Assembly: GCF_016117655.1 (NCBI RefSeq)
Contig: NZ_CP064936.1
Span: 2,170,001 to 2,234,000 of the forward strand
DNA: 64,000 nucleotides
From: Treponema peruense
GTDB lineage: Bacteria; Spirochaetota; Spirochaetia; Treponematales; Treponemataceae
Reading direction: 5' to 3'
The notes under the pieces were generated by a model. It was not told the DNA's origin. It saw only the letters and a program-made list of their open reading frames with translations, and made no database searches. The position numbers were made by a program, and so were the translations under genes. Each line of letters opens with the position of its first letter. The stretch's first letter is position 1. Below, one piece after another: positions 44,881 to 52,754 of the stretch.

Positions 44881-46551
44881 TTACTGCTGTTTGCTGTCCT
44901 GTTCCCTTATTTCCACGCGCCTGATTTTTCCGCTTATAGTCTTGGGCAGTTCATCCACAAACTCAATTATTCTGGGCTGCTTGTAACCGGCTGTCCTTGT
45001 CTTTGCAAAGTCAAGTATTTCAAGTTCAAGTTCACGGGAAGGCTTGTATCCCTTTGCAAGAACAATGCTTGCCTTTACAGCCTGTCCCCTCTTTTTGTCA
45101 GGAACACCAGTAACTGCACATTCCATTACAGCAGGGTGCAGCGAAAGAACGCTTTCTACTTCAAAAGGACTTATTCTGTAGCCCGAACTCTTTATTACAT
45201 CATCGTCACGGCCTTCAAACCAGATGTATCCGTCTTCATCATAACGGGCGCTGTCACCTGTTCTGTAAAGGCCGCCTTCAAAAGCAGCAGCGGTCATTTC
45301 TTCGTCGTGGTAATATCCCGAAAAAAGTCCAAACGGCTTTCCGTTGCGTATGTCTATAACAATCGAACCAACCTGCCCCGGAGCACACTTTTTTCCATCC
45401 TGGTCAACAATAAGCAGATCGTAACCGGGGGCGGGTTTTCCCATTGAACCGGGCTTTGTCTCCATTCCGGGGAATGTTCCTGCCATAACAGTTGCCTCTG
45501 TCTGACCGAAAGCCTCATACAGCTTTAGTCCGGTAAGTTCCAGAAGTTTGTCGTAAATATCGGGATTAAGCGCTTCACCTGCAGTAACGCAGTACTTTAG
45601 CGCAGAAAGGTCGTATTTTGAAAAGTCACGACGCACAAGATACCTGTACACTGTCGGAGGGGCACAGAATGTTGTTACACCGTAGTGAGCCATTTTTTCA
45701 AGAAGAAGGTCAGGCTTAAAACTTTCCATGTCATAGGCCATTACCGCCGAACCGCAAAGCCACTGGCCGTACAGTTTGCCCCATACTGCCTTTGCCCAGC
45801 CCGTTTCTGCAACGGTAAGGTGAAGTCCGCCGTCAATTACATTCTGCCAGTATTTTGCCGTAATAATGTGTCCCAGCGGGTATAGGAAATTATGCACAAC
45901 CATTTTGGGGTAGCCCGAAGTTCCCGACGTAAAGTAAAGGAGCATAATATCTTCGTTTGAAGTGATGTTTTTTCCTTCGGGAATTTCAAAACTGTCTGAA
46001 CAGGACTGAACTTCCTTTGTATAATCAATCCATCCTTTTCTTGAACCAGTTACCGTAACAAGACTTCTTACTGTTGGACACTGGGGAAGCGCTTTTTCTA
46101 CTTCTTGCTGGAGTTTTCCAGTTTCAAACGAAACAATCATTTTTATTCCGGCAGCAGAACATCTGTATTCTATGTCCTTCTGCAGAAGTTGTGTTGTTGC
46201 AGGAACAGCCACGGCACCTATTCTGTGCAAGGCAAGAATAAAAAACCAGAATTCATAGCGGCGGCGCAGCATAAGCATAACTGCGTCTCCCTTCTTTATT
46301 CCGTTTCTTACAAGAAAATCAGCGGTTTTCCTTGACTCCCTGCTCATGTCTTCAAAGGTAAATATTTTTTCGTCACCATGGTCATCACACCATACAAGCG
46401 CACGTTTTTTGGGGTCTTCCGAAGCATAACGGTCAACCACATCATAGGCAAAATTGAAATTTTCAGGGATTTTGATTTTGAAATTGTTCTTTAAATCTTC
46501 ATAACCGTTAAAATCACGGGCTTCTTCCAGAAATTCTTCATAAAGTTTCAT
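44881..46551 (-). CDS. AMP-forming acyl-CoA synthetase
   Basis: The 556-residue enzyme of the acyl-adenylate family activates a carboxylic acid as AMP ester and transfers it to CoA. Motifs: P-loop MLLYFTSGTSGYPKMVVHN (~190), YEAFGQTEATVMAG (~345), YRTGDSARYDEDGYIWFEGR and DVIKSSGYRISPFEVE, and the catalytic Lys near the C-terminus in PKTISGKIRRVEIRE. Its general form matches acetyl-/medium-chain synthetases with a WxxWxxG-less pocket; the exact acid cannot be predicted. ATG 46551 is preferred over 46557 for the MKLYEEF start. Confidence 0.88.
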   Translation of the reverse strand: MKLYEEFLEEARDFNGYEDLKNNFKIKIPENFNFAYDVVDRYASEDPKKRALVWCDDHGDEKIFTFEDMSRESRKTADFLVRNGIKKGDAVMLMLRRRYEFWFFILALHRIGAVAVPATTQLLQKDIEYRCSAAGIKMIVSFETGKLQQEVEKALPQCPTVRSLVTVTGSRKGWIDYTKEVQSCSDSFEIPEGKNITSNEDIMLLYFTSGTSGYPKMVVHNFLYPLGHIITAKYWQNVIDGGLHLTVAETGWAKAVWGKLYGQWLCGSAVMAYDMESFKPDLLLEKMAHYGVTTFCAPPTVYRYLVRRDFSKYDLSALKYCVTAGEALNPDIYDKLLELTGLKLYEAFGQTEATVMAGTFPGMETKPGSMGKPAPGYDLLIVDQDGKKCAPGQVGSIVIDIRNGKPFGLFSGYYHDEEMTAAAFEGGLYRTGDSARYDEDGYIWFEGRDDDVIKSSGYRISPFEVESVLSLHPAVMECAVTGVPDKKRGQAVKASIVLAKGYKPSRELELEILDFAKTRTAGYKQPRIIEFVDELPKTISGKIRRVEIREQDSKQQ

Positions 46552-46730
46552 ACACACACCAGATAAAATAAATTGAACGCAAACGCAGCTGTTCCGTAAG
46601 TTTGCGAAGAAAACTGAACTCTTGTTCAGTATGACCTCATTTTTTTGACACGCAGAATATATTCAGGTTGCAGAAAATATTCCGATTACGGAAATTTAAA
46701 ACTCCCAGACATGATAAACTTTTTTAGCGC

Positions 46731-46758
46731 TAAACTCAAGACACAGTTATTCCGATAA
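46731..46758 (+). promoter_or_regulatory. Sigma-28 (FliA)-type promoter of fliS
   Basis: TAAA (46731-46734), a 16-bp gap and TCCGATAA (46751-46758) match the flagellar sigma consensus TAAA-N15-GCCGATAA with one extra spacer base and one mismatch. It lies about 34 bp before the fliS ATG. Confidence 0.65.
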
Positions 46759-46792
46759 TATTAAAAATTCCACATGAAAATTGGAGTATACA

Positions 46793-47260
46793 ATGGCATA
46801 CAATCCCTACGAGACAAACTCTTACGGCGGCTACAGTGCATACAGACAGATTGGCGTCAAAACCGCAAGCCAGGGAAAACTGGTAGTAATGCTTTATGAC
46901 GGTGCCGTAACAAACCTTGAAAAAGCCATGAACCTTATAACCGGTGACTCAAGTATTTCTCCCGGAAGCGTGGAACCTTACGGAAACTATATTCAGAAAG
47001 TGATGGACATTATTACCGAACTTCAGGTAAGCCTTGACATGGAAAAAGGCGGTGAAATCGCAAAAAACCTCATGTCCCTTTACGTTTACTTCAACAAAGA
47101 ACTTCTTGACTCAACAATAAGCCACGACAAAAAAAAGCTCTCGCAGATTCATGAAATGCTGTCACAGCTCAAGGAATCGTGGGAAACCGCCGCCAGCAGC
47201 ACTGCAAACACAAAAGTAAAAGCTTCACAGGCTGCACCTTCGCTCAATATTACAGGCTGA
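46793..47260 (+). CDS. fliS: Flagellar export chaperone FliS
   Basis: The 155-residue protein keeps flagellin from polymerising in the cytoplasm before export. It has the family N-terminus YSAYRQIGVKTASQGKLVVM then LYDGAVTNLEKAM, a central SLDMEKGGEIAKNLMSLYVY helix and a HEMLSQLKESWETA end. The start is ATG 46793 with ribosome site TTGGAG; a TTG 12 bases upstream would cover that site. It is followed after 19 bp by a FlgN-like gene. Confidence 0.93.
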   Translation: MAYNPYETNSYGGYSAYRQIGVKTASQGKLVVMLYDGAVTNLEKAMNLITGDSSISPGSVEPYGNYIQKVMDIITELQVSLDMEKGGEIAKNLMSLYVYFNKELLDSTISHDKKKLSQIHEMLSQLKESWETAASSTANTKVKASQAAPSLNITG

Positions 47261-47279
47261 ACAAACAGGAGAGCCGTTT

Positions 47280-47765
47280 ATGGAAGAAAAAATTTCACAG
47301 GAAGAACTGGACGAACGCGTGGCAGTTTTAAGAAGGCTCAGAACCCTTCTGGAACAGCAGCGTGAAAAATTCAGGCAGTACCTTAAAGTGCTGGAACTTC
47401 AGGAAACAAAAATAGAAGCAGAAGACTCAGACGCAATTATGGCCCATACCGAACTTGAAGCCAAAATAATGGAAGGAATCGGTTCGCTTCAAAAAGCAAT
47501 TGTTCCTATGCAGGCTTTGTGCAGAACTTCCGGGGCGGCATCTTACAATCCGGCAGAAGCTGTTCCCGTAGAAAAAATTCAGGGCGAACTTTCCAGACTG
47601 CAGCAGATGGTTTTTAACCAGAATGAAAAAAACCGCGAACTTCTAAAAATACACATGACCAGCCTGCGTGTGCAGATAGACGGCTTTAAAAACCCGTACA
47701 AAGGAAGACAGTCTGTTTACGCAAAGGATGCCACAGCTGGAACCAGACTTCAGATAGAAGTGTAG
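47280..47765 (+). CDS. FlgN-like flagellar protein
   Basis: The 161-residue protein is almost fully helical and charged, with long amphipathic helices at ~5-60 and ~70-145 (VLRRLRTLLEQQREKFRQYL; ELSRLQQMVFNQNEKNRELL). The position after fliS, the size and the C-terminal NPYKGRQSVYAKDA segment with a typical FlgN-like KN-P-Y-x(n)-S-x-Y-D pattern point to a hook-filament junction chaperone. Sequence divergence keeps this moderate. Confidence 0.6.
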   Translation: MEEKISQEELDERVAVLRRLRTLLEQQREKFRQYLKVLELQETKIEAEDSDAIMAHTELEAKIMEGIGSLQKAIVPMQALCRTSGAASYNPAEAVPVEKIQGELSRLQQMVFNQNEKNRELLKIHMTSLRVQIDGFKNPYKGRQSVYAKDATAGTRLQIEV

Positions 47766-47816
47766 ACTGTTGCAGGTCAGAGCCCGCATTTTTTGACGCC
47801 GTTTATTTTGCGGTCG

Positions 47817-47845
47817 TTTAATATTTCTGCAGAATGTGCTACAAT
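47817..47845 (+). promoter_or_regulatory. Promoter of polA (leaderless)
   Basis: TTTAAT (47817-47822), 17 bp, TACAAT (47840-47845), then ATG 47852 after 6 bp with no ribosome site. The -35 is weak. Confidence 0.5.
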
Positions 47846-47851
47846 TTTTGC

Positions 47852-50686
47852 ATGGAAACAAAAAACACTCCGACAGCAGATTTTTCAGAAGCCGATACAG
47901 TCTACATACTTGACTCTTACGGCCTTATTTACCGCGCATATTTTGCACTCATAAACCATCCGCTTACAAACATAAGCGGGCAGAATATAAGCGCCGTTGT
48001 TATCTTTTTCAGAAACCTCAAAGCCCTTCTTTCAAAATACAAACCGTCTTTTCTTGCGGCAGCATTTGACTCGCGCACACCTACATTCCGCCATGAAATG
48101 TATGCAGAATACAAGGCAACAAGGCAGAAAACCCCCGAAGATCTACACGCGCAGGTTCCGTGGATAGAAGAAATCCTCAATTCACTTGGTGTTCCTGTAC
48201 TCCGGGCAGACGGTTTTGAAGCAGACGACATTATTGCATCAGTAGCAGAAAAATGCCGCAAAGAAAAACGGCCGTGCAGAATCCTGAGCGGTGACAAAGA
48301 CCTTCTTCAGCTGGTTGATGCACACTGCAAAGAAATGCAGCCCGACAAGGCAAACGGCGGATGGCTTACCGACGGAACAGAAGAAGTAATCCAAAAGTGG
48401 GGGCTGGGTCCAGAAAAAATTCTTGACTATCTTTCGCTTACAGGAGACAGCGCAGACAATATTCCGGGAGTAAAAGGAGTCGGTGACAAAACTGCACTCA
48501 AGCTTCTTTCGCAGTACCAGACTCTGGACGGAATTTACGCTCACGCAGACGAAATAAAAGGCGCGCTGGGAGAAAAAATACGCGCAGGAAAAGAAGACGC
48601 ATATTTTTCAAAAAAACTCATCACACTCAGAACAGATGTTCCTGTTGCAATAAATTTTGATGACTTCACGACAGACAATCTGAATTATGCGGCCGCTGCA
48701 GAACTCCTTAAAAAATTCGGCGCGCTGGCTGTGGCAAAATCCTATGCTACTGCAGAAACAGATGCCGCCCCGAACGCAAAGTCTTCTCCCTCGCAGAACG
48801 TACAGAATATACAGCAGAATACAGAAGCAGAACAGGTTGCAGTTCCTATAAAAAAGAATTCAGGCAATTACCGCGCCGTCACTAACATTGCAGAACTCAA
48901 AAAATTCATTGACGAAACGCTTGAAAGCAGTGAAAAAACAGTTGCCTTTGACACCGAAACAGACAGCCTTAACGCACACGAAGCAAATCTTGTAGGATTC
49001 AGCCTGTGCACAAAAACCGGTGAAGCCGTTTATATTCCCGTAATTCTCCCCGGTGGAATGTTTGCACCCGAAACAATAGAAAAAAGAGCCGCCCTGGAAC
49101 AGATTTCAAGAATCCTAAAAAGCCCCGGAATGACACTCGTAATGCACAACGGAAAATTCGACCTTGAAGTTCTTGCCACCAACGGACTTTCAGAAGAGCC
49201 GGAGTGCCGCATTGCAGACACGATGATTGCCGCGTGGATTCTTGACCCGGGCGCTACAGGAAAATCACCTTACGGGCTGGAATATCTTTCAGAAAAAATA
49301 CTGGGTCTTGCCGGAATAGAATTTGCAGACATTGTAAAAAAAGGGCAGACTTTTGCAGACGTTCCGCTCGAACAGGCATTCAGTTACGGAGCCGAAGACG
49401 CCGACTTTACCTGGCAGCTGTGGAATTACTACAGCGTTAAAATCCGCGAAGCCGGGCTTGAAAAACTTTTCTTTGAAACAGAAATGAAAATTCTTCCCAT
49501 TCTTGCAAAAATGGAACGCAGCGGAATACATCTGGACAAAAAAACGCTCGAAGAATACAGTGTGGAACTTGCCGCAGACATAGAAAAAATGAAGGCAAAA
49601 ATCTACGAAGAAGTCGGGCATGAGTTCAACATAGCATCAACAAAACAGCTGCAGACTGTTCTCTTTGAAGAAAGAAATCTTGTTCCCGGAAAAAAGACAA
49701 AGACAGGCTACAGTACAGACACGGCTGTTCTTGAAGAACTTGCAGAAAGAACAAGCGATCCTGTTCCGCAGGCAATACTTGACTACCGCTCCTATACAAA
49801 ACTCCAGAGCACTTATGTAGAAACACTTCCGCGCCTTACCGACAGAAATGCACGCATACACACATCATTTCTTCAGACAGGAACAGCAACAGGAAGACTT
49901 TCCAGCAAAGACCCCAATCTTCAAAACATTCCTGTCCGCAACGAAGCCGGAAGACGCATACGCTCGGCCTTTACCGCAGTTCCCGGAACAGTTCTCATTT
50001 CTGCAGATTACGCGCAGATTGAACTTGTCGTACTGGCACATCTGAGCGGTGACAAAAACTTATCAAAGGCTTTTATTGACGGAACAGATGTCCACAAATC
50101 AACAGCAGCCCTTATTTACGGAATAAGTCCCGAAGAAGTTACACCACAGATGAGAAGATTTGCAAAGACAGTAAACTTCGGTGTCATGTACGGAATGAGC
50201 GCATTCAGGCTGTCAAACGAACTGGGCATATCACGCACCGAGGCAAAAAATTTTATTGACCAATATTTTGCAACATACGCCGACGTAAAAGCCTTTATTG
50301 CAAAAACAATCGAAAAGGCACAGCAGAACGGGTATGTAGAAACAATCACCGGCCGCAGAAGACAGACTGCCGACATCAACAGCAAAAACAAACTTATACA
50401 GCAGGCAGCGCAAAGAATCGCAATAAACACGCCCATCCAGGGAAGCGCAGCAGACATAGTAAAAACAGCAATGATTTCTGTAGACGAAGCAATAAAAAAA
50501 ACGCATAGTCCGCTCAAAATGCTTCTTCAGGTTCACGATGAACTTATTTTTGAATGCCCGGACGACAGCACCACAGTTGAAAATGCCGTTTCGCTTATAA
50601 AAAACTGCATGGAAAACGCCATAAAGCTTAAAGTCCCGCTCAGAGTAAGCATAGAAACCGGAACAAACTGGGGGGAATTCCACTGA
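47852..50686 (+). CDS. polA: DNA polymerase I
   Basis: The 944-residue polymerase has three domains. The 5'-3' flap nuclease (~1-290) has YILDSYGLIYRAYFAL, FEADDIIASVAEKCR and LTGDSADNIPGVKGVGDKTA. The 3'-5' proofreading domain (~340-530) is intact: VAFDTETDSLN and FDLEVL. The polymerase domain (~560-944) has motif A DYAQIELVVLAHLSGD, motif B RRFAKTVNFGVMYGMS and motif C LLQVHDELIFE. Motif A has Val where E. coli has Arg after IEL. ATG 47852 is chosen over 47834, which lies upstream of the -10 box. The stop overlaps coaE by one base. Confidence 0.96.
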   Translation: METKNTPTADFSEADTVYILDSYGLIYRAYFALINHPLTNISGQNISAVVIFFRNLKALLSKYKPSFLAAAFDSRTPTFRHEMYAEYKATRQKTPEDLHAQVPWIEEILNSLGVPVLRADGFEADDIIASVAEKCRKEKRPCRILSGDKDLLQLVDAHCKEMQPDKANGGWLTDGTEEVIQKWGLGPEKILDYLSLTGDSADNIPGVKGVGDKTALKLLSQYQTLDGIYAHADEIKGALGEKIRAGKEDAYFSKKLITLRTDVPVAINFDDFTTDNLNYAAAAELLKKFGALAVAKSYATAETDAAPNAKSSPSQNVQNIQQNTEAEQVAVPIKKNSGNYRAVTNIAELKKFIDETLESSEKTVAFDTETDSLNAHEANLVGFSLCTKTGEAVYIPVILPGGMFAPETIEKRAALEQISRILKSPGMTLVMHNGKFDLEVLATNGLSEEPECRIADTMIAAWILDPGATGKSPYGLEYLSEKILGLAGIEFADIVKKGQTFADVPLEQAFSYGAEDADFTWQLWNYYSVKIREAGLEKLFFETEMKILPILAKMERSGIHLDKKTLEEYSVELAADIEKMKAKIYEEVGHEFNIASTKQLQTVLFEERNLVPGKKTKTGYSTDTAVLEELAERTSDPVPQAILDYRSYTKLQSTYVETLPRLTDRNARIHTSFLQTGTATGRLSSKDPNLQNIPVRNEAGRRIRSAFTAVPGTVLISADYAQIELVVLAHLSGDKNLSKAFIDGTDVHKSTAALIYGISPEEVTPQMRRFAKTVNFGVMYGMSAFRLSNELGISRTEAKNFIDQYFATYADVKAFIAKTIEKAQQNGYVETITGRRRQTADINSKNKLIQQAAQRIAINTPIQGSAADIVKTAMISVDEAIKKTHSPLKMLLQVHDELIFECPDDSTTVENAVSLIKNCMENAIKLKVPLRVSIETGTNWGEFH

Positions 50687-51297
50687 TGATTCTGTGCGTT
50701 ACAGGCCCCATGGCAGCCGGTAAAAATGTAGCGGCCTCTATTCTTGAAAAGAAAGGTTTTGCGGCAATAGATGCCGATGTTCTGGGACACAGGGCCGTTA
50801 AGGAATGTACAGAACAGATTCTTTGTGAATTCTCGGACGAAGCTCAAAAAAGGGGTGTTTCCCTTCTTTCTTCAGACGGAACGCTCAACCGCCGCGTACT
50901 GGGCTCCATTGTTTTTGAAAGCCGGGAACTTCTTGCACGGCAGGAACGCATAGTCTACCCGGTAATACGCCGTCTTCTTGCTGAATTTATCAGAGAAAAC
51001 GCAGGAAAAGACATAGCAGTAAACGCAACCGTTCTGTACAAACTTCCCGACATGCAGAATATAATAGAAAGAATTTTATATATCGACGCTCCCCTTCCCT
51101 TAAGGTTTATAAGAGCCATGAAGCGCGACAAAACAGGAATTATTCAGATTTGCAGGCGGTTTTCGTCACAAAAAAATCTTTTTGCTAAATATAAAAATAC
51201 AAATACCGATATTAGAAGAGTATGGAATACCGGCACGCGGCAAAGTCTTGAACGCAAGATAGAAAAATTCCTGAGCGAATGCCGGCAGGGGATATAG
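50686..51297 (+). CDS. coaE: Dephospho-CoA kinase
   Basis: The 203-residue P-loop kinase makes CoA in the last step of its synthesis. It has ILCVTGPMAAGKNVAASILE with Lys in GPMAAGKN (a variant of the common SGKS end), IDADVLGHRAVKE (substrate Asp), RRVLGSIVFESRELLARQER and the lid and VNATVLYKLP segments. The start is directly coupled to polA (stop and start share a base). The P-loop ends in Asn instead of Ser/Thr, an unusual substitution. Confidence 0.85.
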   Translation: MILCVTGPMAAGKNVAASILEKKGFAAIDADVLGHRAVKECTEQILCEFSDEAQKRGVSLLSSDGTLNRRVLGSIVFESRELLARQERIVYPVIRRLLAEFIRENAGKDIAVNATVLYKLPDMQNIIERILYIDAPLPLRFIRAMKRDKTGIIQICRRFSSQKNLFAKYKNTNTDIRRVWNTGTRQSLERKIEKFLSECRQGI

Positions 51298-51299
51298 GT

Positions 51300-52265
51300 A
51301 TGGAACAGAAAAGAACTCTTTGGATAGTACTCGCAGCAGGTTTTTTCCTGCTTGTTGTCATAGGAGCTGCACTGATTCTCTATGCACCGGACGCAAACAG
51401 AAACAGATCTGACTTTGGTCATATCAGTGCCCAAAACGTATGGATGGCACCGTCACAGTCACCTGAACAACCTCAAAAAGAAGTATCTACCCTTCCACGC
51501 GGAACAGATGCTGAACCGTACACCGCCGAACAGACACCGGTTCCGTCAGTTCCTTCAATAACAGCCGATCTTGTTGCACCGGCCGAAGCAAAAGAAACAT
51601 CACCAGCCCAAGATACAAAACAGGTAGAAAACCTCACGGTAATTGCACAGGGAACAACAAAAGTTTACGGTCTTGCAGAAACCCCATCTTCACTGGCCGG
51701 AACAACAACAATTGATCTTAACGCACCCGCAGCAAAGACAGAAAGCAATGTTACCCCGCAGAACAAACTTGCGGCCGATGCAATGTCAGAAACACGCGCT
51801 GCAGTCCGCATCAAGGAAACCCAAACTGCTGCATCCCCGCGTATGACAGAAACAAAAACAACTGCCGCTTCAGAAAAAGCACCTGCAGCAAAGAGTACAT
51901 CATCAACAAAAACTGCCACAAAATCTTCTTCGGCTGCAACAAAATCCGCAGCAGCAACTGCAACAAAAAAAGTTCCGGTAAAAACTGCGGCCGCAAAAAT
52001 TCCTGACAGATACTGGGTTCAGGCTGCATCATATTCAGACAAAAAAAATGCAGATGAAGCACGCGCAGTACTGGACGAAAACAAAATCCAGTGCGAAGTA
52101 TTCACGTACACAGATGCAAAGAATGCACTTCACTACCGCGTAAGAGTCGGTCCCTACACAACAAAAAGTGAAGCCGAATACTGGAAAAAAAGAATTGAAT
52201 CCCTTCCGCAGTTTGCAAAGACAGGAAGCTACGTAACAAACTCAAGCGCAAAGGCCGTGAATTAA
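51300..52265 (+). CDS. SPOR-domain membrane protein
   Basis: The 321-residue protein starts at ATG 51300 after AGGGGAT. It has one membrane anchor (~7-28, LWIVLAAGFFLLVVIGAAL), a long low-complexity spacer rich in Ala, Thr, Ser and Lys (~40-240), and a C-terminal SPOR domain (~240-321): YWVQAASYSDKKNADEARAV, VRVGPYTTKSEAEYWKKRIE. SPOR domains bind denuded glycan strands at division sites. Its role is probably septal or lateral wall related. It sits between coaE and ybaK in one dense run. Confidence 0.85.
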   Translation: MEQKRTLWIVLAAGFFLLVVIGAALILYAPDANRNRSDFGHISAQNVWMAPSQSPEQPQKEVSTLPRGTDAEPYTAEQTPVPSVPSITADLVAPAEAKETSPAQDTKQVENLTVIAQGTTKVYGLAETPSSLAGTTTIDLNAPAAKTESNVTPQNKLAADAMSETRAAVRIKETQTAASPRMTETKTTAASEKAPAAKSTSSTKTATKSSSAATKSAAATATKKVPVKTAAAKIPDRYWVQAASYSDKKNADEARAVLDENKIQCEVFTYTDAKNALHYRVRVGPYTTKSEAEYWKKRIESLPQFAKTGSYVTNSSAKAVN

Positions 52266-52266
52266 A

Positions 52267-52749
52267 ATGAAAAAAACAAATGCAATGCGCATTCTTGATG
52301 CAGCAAAAATTCCGTACAAAACGCTTGAGTATGATGACGACGGTGAACACGAACTTGAACGAGGGGCTGCCGGAGAAACTGCAAAAAAACTCGGAATAGA
52401 TCCGGCTTCTGTATTCAAGACAATTGTAATGCGCACGGAATCAAAAGAAACCGTTGTTTTCTGCCAGAGCGCAGAGCACGAAATAAATCTTAAAAAAGCA
52501 CGCACCGCCGCCGGGGCAAAGGAAGTAACGCCCGTAAAACAAGACGAACTTCTGGCTCTTACAGGATATGTACGCGGCGGATGTTCACCATTGGGAATGA
52601 AGCGCAAGTTCCGCACCTTCATTGACGAAAGTGCCCTGCTTCACGACAAAATCCACATAAGCGCAGGCGTACGCGGACAGCAGATAGAACTTTCACCGCA
52701 GGATCTTGTAAAAGAAACACAGGCTGTTGTTACAGATCTTGTTCTTTGA
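52267..52749 (+). CDS. ybaK: YbaK/EbsC-type aminoacyl-tRNA deacylase
   Basis: The 160-residue protein matches the YbaK subgroup, which clears Cys-tRNA-Pro made by prolyl-tRNA synthetase. It has KKLGIDPASVFKTIVMRTES, the SAEHEINLKKARTAAGAKEV block, TGYVRGGCSPLGMKRKFRTF (GGxSPxG loop) and SAGVRGQQIELSPQDLV. The start is 1 bp after the SPOR stop. Confidence 0.92.
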   Translation: MKKTNAMRILDAAKIPYKTLEYDDDGEHELERGAAGETAKKLGIDPASVFKTIVMRTESKETVVFCQSAEHEINLKKARTAAGAKEVTPVKQDELLALTGYVRGGCSPLGMKRKFRTFIDESALLHDKIHISAGVRGQQIELSPQDLVKETQAVVTDLVL

Positions 52750-52754
52750 TTCCG

